64,000 nt of DNA from JBIKWM01 sp044356305 (GCA_044356305.1 JBIKWM010000002.1:1-64000), one strand, 5' to 3'; counted from the stretch's first letter, positions 25,313 through 34,826 are shown. The notes: generated by a model from the letters alone, not told the origin. Numbers and translations are program-made.

Positions 25313-25654
25313 TTAATCGGCCTCTTCTTCCGAACCCTCCTCTGCGCCACCTGTAGCCGCACCACCGGTTGGGTCAGCGGTCTCGTCTATCTGCTGCTGA
25401 ATGGCCGACTCTGTGGGCGCATCGGTACCGGCCCGTTCTATGAAGAAGTTGGTGGCCAATGTGAGGGTGATCAATGTGATGGCGAGTGTCCAGGTGGCTT
25501 TCTCCAAAAAGTCACCGGTGCGCTGAACACCTATCACCTGGCTTGATGCACTGAAGTCAGATGCAAGGCCACCGCCTTTGCTGTTCTGTATCATCACCAC
25601 TGCGATAAGCAGAATGCAGGTGATCACTATGAGGGCTATGAAAAGTATGTACAT
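25313..25654 (-). CDS. secG: Protein translocase subunit SecG
   Basis: 113 residues. Two membrane helices (about 3-22 and 52-72) separated by the conserved VVMIQNSKGGGLASDFSAS.. loop, then an acidic low-complexity tail rich in Glu, Ala and Gly. SecG joins SecYE in the inner membrane and aids protein export. Last gene of the operon beginning with miaB; this order is common in Bacteroidota. Confidence 0.95.
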   Translation of the reverse strand: MYILFIALIVITCILLIAVVMIQNSKGGGLASDFSASSQVIGVQRTGDFLEKATWTLAITLITLTLATNFFIERAGTDAPTESAIQQQIDETADPTGGAATGGAEEGSEEEAD

Positions 25655-25663
25655 GGCTATCTG

Positions 25664-26560
25664 TCATTTACGCGCTGACCGCGCTTTTTCAATGAGGGCC
25701 GCGAAGTAACTGCTTTTTTCGGGATGCCGCAAGGCCAACTGTTCAAAGGCGCGAATGGCCATTTCTGTGTTGCCCTGACTGAGGTAGATTCTGGCCAATG
25801 TCTCTGATACTGGGGCCACAGACTCATCGACACTCCGCTTTGCAGCCTTCTCCGGACTGTAGAACTCGCGTCTGTTGCGTTCTTCAATTTCGGGCAGTCG
25901 GGTCAGAAAATCCTCGATGAGGGCAATTTTCTGCTGCGTTGTGGCCGGTGCCCTGGTCGGTTTCCGTGCACTCACATTGCCTGCATTCGACAACCAATCA
26001 AGAAAGGTCATCTCAGCCGGCTGTTCGGGTGTGGCAGGTGCAACATCATCAACTCTGTGCAGCTTGTCCTCCTCTGTTTCTATAGGAACATATGGTCCGA
26101 GTTCACGCTCGATGTCGTACACAACGGGCTCGATTTCCTCAATCCGGATCAAAGGCGCTTCCTCTGCCTCTTCAAGTTCTTTTTCAGGTTGATGGATAAT
26201 GACATCTACTGGGGGCTGCGACTCCACATTCTGTGGCTCTTTTTGTTTCTCTGTCAGATTTGATAAGCCGAGCTCGATGCCCTGTTGTGGAACAATGGCG
26301 TGTGATGCAGGTTCATGGGTTCTTGTTGTCACGCCCGTCATCAGGTTCTGAAGCGCGTGGCGGTCAGGGACCCGGATGGCGGCATCAGTAAGTGCGTCTT
26401 TCCGGTCCATGTGACCTGTGCGATCCAACCCGAAGGCCAAGAGCATTCTGGCCGCACCGAACCACGGGTAGCGCTGCACAAGATGGCGCAGCTCGCTCAC
26501 CTCAGCATCCGATATGCGCTGTGGGTCCCTCACAAGATTATTGAACGCCTCGGTACGCAT
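25664..26560 (-). CDS. Conserved hypothetical protein of the secG operon
   Basis: 298 residues. N-terminal helical segment (DAEVSELRHLVQRYPWFGAARMLLAFGL), a long acidic, proline-rich middle (about 110-185) and a C-terminal helical part with a TPR-like unit (SETLARIYLSQGNTEMAIRAFEQLALRHPEKS). No signal peptide, so cytoplasmic. Homologues sit between lptE and secG in many Bacteroidota; function unknown. Confidence 0.8.
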   Translation of the reverse strand: MRTEAFNNLVRDPQRISDAEVSELRHLVQRYPWFGAARMLLAFGLDRTGHMDRKDALTDAAIRVPDRHALQNLMTGVTTRTHEPASHAIVPQQGIELGLSNLTEKQKEPQNVESQPPVDVIIHQPEKELEEAEEAPLIRIEEIEPVVYDIERELGPYVPIETEEDKLHRVDDVAPATPEQPAEMTFLDWLSNAGNVSARKPTRAPATTQQKIALIEDFLTRLPEIEERNRREFYSPEKAAKRSVDESVAPVSETLARIYLSQGNTEMAIRAFEQLALRHPEKSSYFAALIEKARSARK

Positions 26561-26562
26561 GC

Positions 26563-27075
26563 TTACCAGTTCACAAGCGACTCGTTGAAGATGTCCTGAT
26601 ATATCTGCTCCAATATTTCTGGGATGAGCTGCTGCTCCACATTGGTCAGATTCTGCCTACTGTCATAGTCCGCGAAACGGGTGAAGGTCTTCTCGAAGCT
26701 GTTGGTCTGGGTCTTGGTGTCGGTAAAGGTGACGCTCACGGTCACTGAAAGGCGGTTCTGTGCAGCTGTCTCGTTGCCCGTAATGGCCACCGGACGGGTG
26801 CTGTAGTCGCTGATGAAACCTTCGAAACGGATGTGGCCGTTGCTGTTCACAAGGTCGAGGTTGGTGCGGTTGATGAAATACTCCCGAAGGCCCTCGGTGA
26901 ATGTCTGTGGCACATTGGCTGGGGCCAACGGGGCATAGCTCGGAAAGAAGGCGATGGTCATGCTCTTCACCTCCGGGGCTATGCTGGCACCCGTAAAGGA
27001 ATAGACCTTGCAGCCCTGCATCGGGGCGATGAGGGCAGTCAATGCAATTAACGTGAGGGTAAGGCGGCTCCTCAT
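26563..27075 (-). CDS. lptE: LptE-family lipoprotein
   Basis: 170 residues. Lipobox MQGC (cysteine about residue 22), then GASIAPEVKSMTIAFFPSYAPL, which marks the Bacteroidota LptE-like family. LptE plugs the LptD barrel that inserts lipopolysaccharide in the outer membrane. The start overlaps the sigma-54 activator stop by four bases. The assignment to LPS export rests on the family name, not on an LptD neighbour. Confidence 0.88.
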   Translation of the reverse strand: MRSRLTLTLIALTALIAPMQGCKVYSFTGASIAPEVKSMTIAFFPSYAPLAPANVPQTFTEGLREYFINRTNLDLVNSNGHIRFEGFISDYSTRPVAITGNETAAQNRLSVTVSVTFTDTKTQTNSFEKTFTRFADYDSRQNLTNVEQQLIPEILEQIYQDIFNESLVNW

Positions 27076-28313
27076 TCCAAGTTGTGTTCTTTGATCTTAC
27101 GGTAGAGCGTCCTTTCTGAGATGCCCAGTTCATCGGCCGCGGCCTTGCGCCTGCCACGGTGTTTCTCCAATGCCTTGCGGATCAGTTCCAACTCGCGCTC
27201 TTCGAGACTGAGCGACTCTATCACCTCTTCGTGGTGGTCAAAATCTGATGCGCCTTTGCGATGCACATGAACTTCGGGCACTATAAGGCCGTTCGATTCA
27301 ATCGGTTCCACTTCTTGATAGATGCGCTTGATCGTCTGAGCGCTGGTGTCGCTCATCTCAGCCACGCCCCCGCCTGATGCCACTTCCAATACCAGCTTCT
27401 TCAGATCGTTCAGGTCGCGCTTCATATCAAAGAGCACCTTGTACATCAGTTCGCGCTCCGAGAAGTCAGGACCTTGGCCTCCTGTGCCCTCGGCCGAGGC
27501 AGTGGTTACAGCGGGCAGGTTGGGCTGGCCCATTTCGGGCAGGTAATGCGAGAGCGTTTCAGGCCCTATCTCCCTCATCTTCTCCAAGATACTGATCTGC
27601 TCAGTCACATTCTTAAGCTGACGGATGTTTCCCGGCCAACGGTAGCGCATGAGCAGCTCGCGTGCAGCATCTGTGAGGCGCACGGGCGGAACACGGTAGC
27701 GTTCAGCAAAGTCTGATGCGAACTTGCGGAACAGCAGTGGGATGTCCTCGTGGCGGTCGCGGAGGGGCGGAATCACGATGGGCACCGTGTTGAGCCTGTA
27801 GAAAAGATCCTCGCGGAATCGGCCTTTGCGGATGGCATCGGGCATATTCACATTGGTGGCCGCCACAGTGCGCACGTTGGTCTTTTTCGATTTTGACGAG
27901 CCCACCCTTATGAACTCGCCCGTTTCCAGCACGCGCAGCAGACGTACCTGGGTGCCGAGGGGCAGTTCGGCCACCTCGTCCAGAAAAATGGTGCCGCCAT
28001 CGGCCTCTTCAAAATAACCTTTGCGGCCCTCGGTTGCCCCAGTGAATGAGCCTTTCTCGTGCCCGAAAAGCTCCGAGTCGATGGTTCCTTCCGGTATAGC
28101 TCCGCAGTTCACCGCTATATAGGCGCTGTGCTTGCGGGCGCTCATGGCATGTATGATCTGCGCGAAAACCTCCTTGCCCGTACCGCTCTCTCCGGTCACC
28201 AGCACGCTGATATCAGTGGGTGCCACTTGGATGGCGGTCTCAAGCGCACGGTTCAGCAGCGGGCTGTGCCCTATGATGCCGAAGCGCTGCTTTACGGAAT
28301 CGATGTTAGACAT
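27072..28313 (-). CDS. Sigma-54-dependent transcriptional activator without receiver domain
   Basis: 413 residues. AAA+ domain begins near residue 10: Walker A GESGTGKE (41-48), sigma-54 loop GSFTGA (88-93), Walker B GGTIFLDEVAEL (106-117). A C-terminal Fis-type helix-turn-helix (KAAADELGISERTLYRKIKEHNLE) ends the protein. No N-terminal receiver or GAF domain is present, so activity must be set by amount or a partner. The contact loop has Ser for the usual Ala of GAFTGA. Lies 17 bases after miaB. Confidence 0.95.
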   Translation of the reverse strand: MSNIDSVKQRFGIIGHSPLLNRALETAIQVAPTDISVLVTGESGTGKEVFAQIIHAMSARKHSAYIAVNCGAIPEGTIDSELFGHEKGSFTGATEGRKGYFEEADGGTIFLDEVAELPLGTQVRLLRVLETGEFIRVGSSKSKKTNVRTVAATNVNMPDAIRKGRFREDLFYRLNTVPIVIPPLRDRHEDIPLLFRKFASDFAERYRVPPVRLTDAARELLMRYRWPGNIRQLKNVTEQISILEKMREIGPETLSHYLPEMGQPNLPAVTTASAEGTGGQGPDFSERELMYKVLFDMKRDLNDLKKLVLEVASGGGVAEMSDTSAQTIKRIYQEVEPIESNGLIVPEVHVHRKGASDFDHHEEVIESLSLEERELELIRKALEKHRGRRKAAADELGISERTLYRKIKEHNLE

Positions 28314-28330
28314 ATTCAGACAGTAGTAGT

Positions 28331-29779
28331 TCAGATTGCTTTTCCCTTCAATGTGGCCCTGGTGCAGTCTTCAACAAGCACATTGACATAATCACCTTTT
28401 TTAAATTGTTGGCGTGGGAATACCACCACCTTGTTGTGCGGTGTGCGTCCTTGCAGGTCTTGGTCAGAGCGTTTGCTTTCGCCCTCAACTAGCACTCTGA
28501 ACACTTTGCCCACGTCCTTCCTGTTGCTGATGTCGGAGAGGCGCATCTGCAGGTCTATCACCTCTTGCAACCTCCGGTTTTTCACTTTCTCAGGAATGTC
28601 ATCGGGGAATTTGCGGGCAGCCAACGTGCCGGGGCGCTCGCTGTACATGAACATGTATGCGAAATCGAAACCGACTTCTTCCATCAGGCTCAGGGTGTCG
28701 CAGTGCTGTTCTTCTGTTTCGCCACAGAAACCGGTGATGATATCGGTGCTGATGCCGCAGTCGGGCACAATGCTGCGGATAGCCCTGATGCGGTCCAGAT
28801 ACCAGTCGCGGGTATAGCCACGGTTCATTTTGTCCAGCAGTTCACTGTTGCCACTCTGCACCGGAAGGTGTATGTAGCTGCATACGTTCTCGTAGCTGGC
28901 CATGACGTGCAGCACCTCATCGGTCATATCTTTGGGGTGCGATGTGCTGAACCGGACCCGCAGTTCGGGGCTGATCTGCGCCACTTTTTCCATAAGCTGG
29001 GCAAAGGAGCAGGTCTCGCCCACATCAACCCCTTCGGCCCGGGCTTTCATTATCTCTTTTTTTGATGGGAGAGCCTGGGTCCAGAGGTATGAATCCACAT
29101 TCTGCCCCAACAGGGTCACTTCGCGGTACCCTCTTTCAAAAAGGTCGCGGGCCTCGTTGACAATGCTCTGTGGGTCTCGGCTGCGCTCGCGGCCGCGAGT
29201 AAAAGGTACCACGCAGAACGAGCACATGTTGTCGCACCCACGGGTGATGCTGATGAAAGCGCACACCCCGTTTCCGCCCAGGCGTACGGGGCTGATGTCG
29301 GCATAGGTCTCCTCGCGGCTCAGCAGCACATTCACTGCCTTCTGTCCTGTCTCGGCCTCTGCGATGAGAGCTGGCAACTGGCGGTAGGCATCGGGGCCCA
29401 CTACGATATCCACCACCTTCTCTTCCTCCAACAGCTTGTCCTTGAGGCGCTCGGCCATGCAGCCCATCACCCCGATGATCACATCCGGATTGTTCTTCTT
29501 GAGGCTGCGGAACAGGTCGAGCCTACCCCGTACACGCTGCTCGGCATTGTCGCGGATGGCGCAGGTGTTCACCATCACCACATCGGCCTCTTCCATCACA
29601 GGCGTGGTGCCGAACCCATGCTCTTTGAGCACCGAGGCCACTATCTCGCTATCGGTAAAATTCATCTGGCAGCCATAGGTCTCCAGATAGAGTTTCCGAC
29701 CCAGACCAACGGTATCGGCCAAAGCCTCGCCCTGGCGTTCTTCGAGGATTACTTTGTCGGTACCTGCGCGGTAATTCAT
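28331..29779 (-). CDS. miaB: tRNA-2-methylthio-N6-dimethylallyladenosine synthase MiaB
   Basis: 482 residues. UPF0004 N-terminal domain with YLETYGCQMN (C37), the radical-SAM motif CDNMCSFC near residue 185, and a C-terminal TRAM domain. It adds methylthio to i6A37 of tRNAs reading U-starting codons, using two Fe-S clusters. First gene of the leftward operon; a promoter element lies 20 bases before its ATG. Confidence 0.97.
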   Translation of the reverse strand: MNYRAGTDKVILEERQGEALADTVGLGRKLYLETYGCQMNFTDSEIVASVLKEHGFGTTPVMEEADVVMVNTCAIRDNAEQRVRGRLDLFRSLKKNNPDVIIGVMGCMAERLKDKLLEEEKVVDIVVGPDAYRQLPALIAEAETGQKAVNVLLSREETYADISPVRLGGNGVCAFISITRGCDNMCSFCVVPFTRGRERSRDPQSIVNEARDLFERGYREVTLLGQNVDSYLWTQALPSKKEIMKARAEGVDVGETCSFAQLMEKVAQISPELRVRFSTSHPKDMTDEVLHVMASYENVCSYIHLPVQSGNSELLDKMNRGYTRDWYLDRIRAIRSIVPDCGISTDIITGFCGETEEQHCDTLSLMEEVGFDFAYMFMYSERPGTLAARKFPDDIPEKVKNRRLQEVIDLQMRLSDISNRKDVGKVFRVLVEGESKRSDQDLQGRTPHNKVVVFPRQQFKKGDYVNVLVEDCTRATLKGKAI

Positions 29780-29798
29780 GCCTTCATTTTTGGGGTTC

Positions 29799-29806
29799 CG
29801 AAGGTA
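29799..29806 (-). promoter_or_regulatory. Promoter -7 element TACCTTCG of the miaB operon
   Basis: Minus strand, 19 bases before ATG 29779. Fits TAnnTTnG. Confidence 0.6.
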
Positions 29807-29896
29807 ATCAAAAGGCCGCGGGGCGTGACAGATTGTCAGTGCTGGGCAGATGATGGCGCCTTAAGCTGCGAATGTTGCCTGTACTGCCCGAATCTA

Positions 29897-29904
29897 TACT
29901 TTCG
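29897..29904 (+). promoter_or_regulatory. Promoter -7 element TACTTTCG of the glycosyltransferase operon
   Basis: Plus strand, nine bases before GTG 29914. Because it lies after the in-frame ATG at 29872, the GTG is the better start. Confidence 0.55.
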
Positions 29905-29913
29905 CCCGAAGCC

Positions 29914-30624
29914 GTGCCACAGCACTTCGATCTGATTATTCCATGTTTCAACCCGCGACCGGGATGGGAGTTGTCCTTGTTCGATTCTATTAAAGAGATT
30001 GAGGCTGCCTTGGGCAACGGAATCCTGGCGCAGGTGGTCGTGGTGGATGATGGGTCGGTTACGGGATTCTCTTCGGATATCGGAGATTTCCTTATTCGAA
30101 GGGACCCACGGATGAGAATAATCCGCTCTGATAGGAATATGGGGAAGGGACATGCCGTGCGGCAAGGGATCACGACAAGCAGGTCAGATATTCAGATCTA
30201 TACCGATGTCGATCTTCCTTATCTCAACAGGCATGTGATTGAGTTTTATCACCTGCTCAATACGGATATGGCCGATGTGGTGGTGGCCAGCCGCAGCGCC
30301 AGCTATTACGATTCACTCTCCCTTTTCAGACGATGGCTGTCTCATGCCATGCGATATGTGAACAGGTTCGCATTCGGACTTAAGGTGAATGATACGCAGG
30401 GCGGGCTGAAAGGCATGAACCGCAGGGGCAGGGAAGTCTTTCTCGGCACCAGGATAAACCGCTATCTATTTGACCTTGAGTTTATTCAAAGGGCATCTGA
30501 AAAGAAGCTCCGTATTGTTCCAGTCCATGTGGAACTCAAGGAAGGCATAGTGCTTCCCACCCCTGGGCTGCGAATCCTGCTCAATGAATCGGGAAACCTG
30601 TTGCGACTACTTCTTCGCGTTTGA
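29914..30624 (+). CDS. Family 2 glycosyltransferase
   Basis: 236 residues from GTG 29914 (an ATG at 29872 is possible). GT2 features: FDLIIPCFNPRPGW at the N-terminus, VVVVDDGSVTG and IYTDVDLPY with the DxD metal site. The layout (GKGHAVRQGI, NDTQGGLKGM) resembles dolichyl-phosphate glucosyl- or mannosyltransferases such as ALG5-type enzymes. It is followed by two large membrane proteins with four-base overlaps, so the three probably build or transfer a lipid-linked sugar. Confidence 0.88.
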   Translation: MPQHFDLIIPCFNPRPGWELSLFDSIKEIEAALGNGILAQVVVVDDGSVTGFSSDIGDFLIRRDPRMRIIRSDRNMGKGHAVRQGITTSRSDIQIYTDVDLPYLNRHVIEFYHLLNTDMADVVVASRSASYYDSLSLFRRWLSHAMRYVNRFAFGLKVNDTQGGLKGMNRRGREVFLGTRINRYLFDLEFIQRASEKKLRIVPVHVELKEGIVLPTPGLRILLNESGNLLRLLLRV

Positions 30625-32804
30625 AGCAACGAACCGCATACCATTTCTCTGGTCTGTTGGCAGTCGTAGCCGTCAGTATACTGGTGTGCTTCCGCTTCTA
30701 TGCCGATATTCTCGCAGATCCAGGCGCATATCTGTTCGGTGCCGAGGGCGATGGGCTTAAAAACTACTTCACCATTGCTTACCATGCTGTTCACGGTAAG
30801 GGCCTTCATTTCAAGGGTATGCTGCATCTGTATGGCGATCATCTGCTGTTTGCTGATGGTCAACCGTTGCTTACAGCAGTCTTGCAGCGATTCAGTTTCG
30901 GGGTGGTAGACGGGCATAGAATCATCGGCATCATGAATCTGCTTATGATCGGTTCTGTGGTTGCATGTGCCGCGTTGGTATATCTCATACTTAGAAGAAG
31001 CCTTGTTGCACCCATGTTCGCGGTGCCGTTTGCGGTCGTCATCGCATTCCTCAGTCCGCAACTTGGCCGATTCGCAGGCCATTATGCGCTCAGCTATACC
31101 TGCTTCATCCCGCTCATCTGGTATCTCCTCATCAGGCTCGAGGTGGGCCGATCATGGGTCTGGGCGGCCTTGCTTGCAGCGGCTGTGCTGGCATTCACAT
31201 TTATTCAGCCATACTACCTGCTCATTGCCATGGTTTTCATTGGCGCTGTGGTATTGTGGGACCTTATTCTCTATTTGGCCAAAAAGAAGAAGACCAGGGC
31301 ACTGCTTCAGAAAGCTGTGTCCATACTGTTGCCCTTTATCGTGTTCACATCCTATATGGCTTTGGCCGATCCTTATTCTGACCGACCCACCGCTCCGTAT
31401 GGCGTTATGGATTACGTGGCCTCGTTCCAGAGCGTTTTTGTTCCTGTGATGGAACCTTTCAAGAGCCTTTTCACGAGTTATTTCTTCCGGCTTTTTGTAC
31501 CTGCGCAATGGGAGGGCTACGCATTTGTCGGGTTCGTGCCGGCCCTATGCGGTGTCTGTGCTTCCGGGCTCATCATTTACAGGCGCAAATGGCGCGGCCT
31601 CCTTGAACCGGTTCTGCCCGATTCGCTTCGTACGGTTCTGATTCCTGCATTTATCGTTTTGCTTTTCAGCATGGGCGTTTTCCATCTGCTCGGGCTCAAT
31701 TGGGTTGCCGAACACGTCAGTGCCATCCGTCAGTTCCGCTCGTTGGGCCGCTTGGCGTGGGTATTCTATTATGTATTCTCCCTTTGGGCAGTGGTCTACG
31801 TGTACCGTTTGTTCCGGTACTTGAATACGCAGAAAAACGGACAGTTCCGACCTCTTGCACTGTTCCTCGTAACCCTCTGTCTGGGCTGGTGGACGCTCGA
31901 TGCCATTGTCAACATCAAGTCCGTTAAGGAGCAGATGCTCAGGGGCGATGCCAATAAAGAGGTCTTCGGACCTTCCTTCCGCGATGAGCTGTTGCGGAAT
32001 AATGTTCATACCGACCGATATCAGGCCATTATCGCATTGCCTTTTGAGTTGGTCGGATCAGAGAAATTGGAGCTGAATGCCCTGTCGCCAGCCACACCCA
32101 CAGCCATGCGGGCGTCATTTTCAATTGGCATTCCCTTGGTCAATGGAGTCATGTCGCGCACATCCATGAAAGTGACCGAGCATTTGGCGCAATGGGTGGC
32201 CCATCCGCTCATGCCGCATTCGGCTTTAGCAGAGTTAACTGACAGGAGAGACTTGCTGCTCCTAGTGGCCGATGGAAACCTGACAGATGGCGAGCGGTTC
32301 CTTTTGGATATTTCTGACCACATATATGATGGAAGCGGCTTTAAGGCCTATGGATTGAAATTGGATGCGTTTGCAGAAGCCCTTGGTTCTGCGCAATCTG
32401 CCGCAGCGAAGGATTCTTTAGCAGTTGAGGTCAGTTTTCTACATAATGGAGAATCTCAGGTCGAAGCAGACGGAACACTGCTCGATACGGCACTTGCAGC
32501 GGGCCCATACGAATTCAGTTTCTGGATCAGGGTCGACCCGAATACCACTTCGTTGCCAGTGCTCGAGTGGACAGAGGGACGACAACACATCTACTCAAAA
32601 CGATGCGGATCGAGTGCAGATATACACGATGGTTGGTTGCGTGTGGCACAACCTTTTGACGCTGTGGCCGGGCGCAAAGTGCAGTTCTGGTTCAGAGGTA
32701 TTGGCGGGACAGTGTGCCGCACCTTGTTGCGGCCGAAGGCTCAGAATGTGCGTTGCTCTGCAGATGGCAGGCGTTTCTACAATAATTTTCCAGTGGCTGA
32801 ATGA
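30621..32804 (+). CDS. Large multi-helix membrane protein, putative glycosyltransferase
   Basis: 727 residues from TTG 30621, whose TTGA overlaps the upstream stop. About 10-12 membrane helices fill residues 10-430, followed by a soluble region of about 280 residues. The first loop has acidic residues (GAEGDGLKNYF), where polyprenol-dependent GT-C sugar transferases keep their catalytic Asp. No closer family recognised. Translational coupling to the GT2 gene supports a role in glycan assembly. Confidence 0.65.
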   Translation: MKQRTAYHFSGLLAVVAVSILVCFRFYADILADPGAYLFGAEGDGLKNYFTIAYHAVHGKGLHFKGMLHLYGDHLLFADGQPLLTAVLQRFSFGVVDGHRIIGIMNLLMIGSVVACAALVYLILRRSLVAPMFAVPFAVVIAFLSPQLGRFAGHYALSYTCFIPLIWYLLIRLEVGRSWVWAALLAAAVLAFTFIQPYYLLIAMVFIGAVVLWDLILYLAKKKKTRALLQKAVSILLPFIVFTSYMALADPYSDRPTAPYGVMDYVASFQSVFVPVMEPFKSLFTSYFFRLFVPAQWEGYAFVGFVPALCGVCASGLIIYRRKWRGLLEPVLPDSLRTVLIPAFIVLLFSMGVFHLLGLNWVAEHVSAIRQFRSLGRLAWVFYYVFSLWAVVYVYRLFRYLNTQKNGQFRPLALFLVTLCLGWWTLDAIVNIKSVKEQMLRGDANKEVFGPSFRDELLRNNVHTDRYQAIIALPFELVGSEKLELNALSPATPTAMRASFSIGIPLVNGVMSRTSMKVTEHLAQWVAHPLMPHSALAELTDRRDLLLLVADGNLTDGERFLLDISDHIYDGSGFKAYGLKLDAFAEALGSAQSAAAKDSLAVEVSFLHNGESQVEADGTLLDTALAAGPYEFSFWIRVDPNTTSLPVLEWTEGRQHIYSKRCGSSADIHDGWLRVAQPFDAVAGRKVQFWFRGIGGTVCRTLLRPKAQNVRCSADGRRFYNNFPVAE

Positions 32805-34060
32805 GTCGTATGCGTTGGCTATTGCCTCTTATTGCCGCGGTGGCGGCCGGTTTCAGTGCATTTTTTCATCAGGGTGGAGCAATAAGGAATGTGATCTGGT
32901 CCGATGCTGAAGGGTATTACATCTACTTGCCTGCGGTTCTGATCCATAGTGGATTTGAGCAGGCTCCCTTTGTCAATGGCTGCACCCGCTACAAAGGGCC
33001 AGACGGGGTAGAACGTACATTCACCAAATACACTTGTGGCGTAGCGCTTTTGCAGTCGCCATTTGTTTTTGCGAGCCATGCTGTTGCACCATTGCTCGGC
33101 TATGAAAAAGATGGGCGTTCAGCCCCGTACGCCTGGGGTATCCTAATCGCTGCTTTGGTCTATATGGTCTTGGGCCTCTACTTCCTGAGCCGATGGCTGA
33201 GCACTTGGTTTGGGCCGACCACTATTGCGGCCGTTGTCTTACTTATATTCTTGTCCACCAACCTCTTCTATTACACCGTACGCGAAGCGGGCATGTCGCA
33301 TATGTACTCTTTTTTCCTGTTTGCATTTTTCCTCTTCTCAACTCAGCGCTTCCGCAGCGGTCATGGCTATTGGGTCTGGCCCACATTTCTCTCATTGGCC
33401 ATTATCATCCTCAATCGCCCCACCAATGCCATCATCGCTCTGGCTCCCTTCCTTGTCGGTTCTTCGATATCAGATGAATGGCATTTCTGGTGGGGCAGAC
33501 GTTGGCAGATGCTTGCTTTTGTCCCAGTGCTCGCTGTCGTTTTCATCCCTCAGTTGATCTATTGGAAACACATCACAGGACATTGGCTGTGGTATTCGTA
33601 TGGCAATGAAGGCTTCAGCTTCTGGCTCAGGCCGAAGATGCTGTCGGTCCTTTTCAGCCCGCAGAACGGATTGTTCCTATACACACCGTTGATGGCTATT
33701 GTGACCTATGGAATGTGGTTACATATAAAAGAGCAACTGCCGGGCAGGTGGATGAACCCGGTCATTCTGCTTATTGCGACTTACACATTCGGTAGTTGGT
33801 GGGCCTGGTGGTTCGGAGGCGCATTCGGTCATCGGTGCTACGTAGAGTTCTATGCGCTCATGAGCTTGCCGCTTGGCCATGCACTGGTTCAATTATCTAA
33901 ACAGAAAAGGCCCACTCGGCTTGTGTTCTATTTCATGTTTTTTGGCATGATTTTCCTCAACATCCGCCTTTCTCAGATCTATGGCGGCATGTGGGACGGT
34001 CCAAATTGGGGTTGGGATGACTATAGTGACAAGATACTCGTGGCCCTATTCATCCGGTGA
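32801..34060 (+). CDS. Multi-helix membrane protein, putative glycosyltransferase
   Basis: 419 residues, about 10 membrane helices. The first outer loop contains WSDAEGYYIYLPA, an acidic motif resembling the catalytic site of GT-C enzymes. Starts inside the stop of the preceding gene (ATGA). Last gene of the three-gene operon. The donor and acceptor are unknown. Confidence 0.65.
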   Translation: MSRMRWLLPLIAAVAAGFSAFFHQGGAIRNVIWSDAEGYYIYLPAVLIHSGFEQAPFVNGCTRYKGPDGVERTFTKYTCGVALLQSPFVFASHAVAPLLGYEKDGRSAPYAWGILIAALVYMVLGLYFLSRWLSTWFGPTTIAAVVLLIFLSTNLFYYTVREAGMSHMYSFFLFAFFLFSTQRFRSGHGYWVWPTFLSLAIIILNRPTNAIIALAPFLVGSSISDEWHFWWGRRWQMLAFVPVLAVVFIPQLIYWKHITGHWLWYSYGNEGFSFWLRPKMLSVLFSPQNGLFLYTPLMAIVTYGMWLHIKEQLPGRWMNPVILLIATYTFGSWWAWWFGGAFGHRCYVEFYALMSLPLGHALVQLSKQKRPTRLVFYFMFFGMIFLNIRLSQIYGGMWDGPNWGWDDYSDKILVALFIR

Positions 34061-34070
34061 AAGGGAAGAG

Positions 34071-34086
34071 TCCGGATTTTTCCGGA
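34071..34086. repeat. Small hairpin between convergent genes
   Basis: TCCGGA, four T, TCCGGA. Each half is itself palindromic. Between the membrane protein stop (34060) and the ftsE stop (34104). No T run follows it on either side, so a termination role is uncertain. Confidence 0.35.
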
Positions 34087-34103
34087 TACCGATTCAGACT
34101 TGC

Positions 34104-34805
34104 TCAGAAATCTTCTGGCCGCACCTGCAACTGGGTGTCGGTCAGGTAGCCATCGGCACATTTTAGGGTGCGAGCCGGGTGCCGCTCAAAGAAGCTGTAG
34201 TTGTGTGTGGCCATCAGAACGGCTGTGCCCTGACGGCTGATGTCCACCATCAGTTGCAGTATTCCCTCCGAAGTCTCAGGATCAAGATTTCCAGTGGGCT
34301 CATCGGCCAGGATTACCTCTGGGCTATTTATCAGTGCGCGCGCTATAGCCACACGCTGCTGCTCGCCACCGCTCAGCTGGTGAGGCATCTTGTACCCGAT
34401 CATAGGTAGACCCACCAACCGCAGCACCTCCTGCTCGCGGTTCTCCATCTGCATCTTGTCTTTCCAGCCGGTGGCCTTCATCACAAATTTCAGATTCTCG
34501 CTCACCGTGCGGTCAGTCAGTAATTGGAAGTCCTGAAACACTATCCCGAGTTTTCGCCTCAGGAATGGCACCTCTTCCTGAGTAATAGTGCCGAGGTCGT
34601 AGCCCGCTATCGTGGCCTCGCCCTCAGCCAATGGAAGGTCGGCATACAATGTGCGAAGCAGGCTGCTCTTGCCACTGCCGGTGCGACCTATCAGGTATAG
34701 GAACTCGCCTCTGTGCACCGCAAAGGAGACCTTGCTCAGCACAAGGTTCTGGCGGATGTAGATGCTCACGTCACTGAGCCGGATAATATGGTCGTTGCCT
34801 TGCAT
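34104..34805 (-). CDS. ftsE: ABC transporter ATP-binding protein, FtsE type
   Basis: 233 residues. Walker A GRTGSGKSS (40-48), signature LSGGEQQRVAIARAL (near 143) and Walker B VILADEPTGNLD (near 165), plus the H-loop ATHNYS. The GRTGSGKSSLLRTLYAD and EPTGNLDPETS pattern matches FtsE, which with FtsX controls peptidoglycan hydrolases at division. No ftsX lies nearby, so a LolD-like role is the alternative. A classic TAnnTTTG element lies seven bases before the ATG, inside the 21-base spacer after the hydrolase gene. Confidence 0.85.
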   Translation of the reverse strand: MQGNDHIIRLSDVSIYIRQNLVLSKVSFAVHRGEFLYLIGRTGSGKSSLLRTLYADLPLAEGEATIAGYDLGTITQEEVPFLRRKLGIVFQDFQLLTDRTVSENLKFVMKATGWKDKMQMENREQEVLRLVGLPMIGYKMPHQLSGGEQQRVAIARALINSPEVILADEPTGNLDPETSEGILQLMVDISRQGTAVLMATHNYSFFERHPARTLKCADGYLTDTQLQVRPEDF

Positions 34806-34812
34806 CGGGGGG

Positions 34813-34820
34813 CAAAAGTA
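34813..34820 (-). promoter_or_regulatory. Promoter -7 element TACTTTTG of ftsE
   Basis: Minus strand; exact TAnnTTTG, seven bases before ATG 34805. A short or absent leader is expected. Confidence 0.65.
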
Positions 34821-34826
34821 GCCAGT

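Noticed and set aside
34071..34086. Rho-independent terminator between the membrane protein and ftsE
   Set aside because: The stem is short, self-palindromic, and lacks a T run after it.
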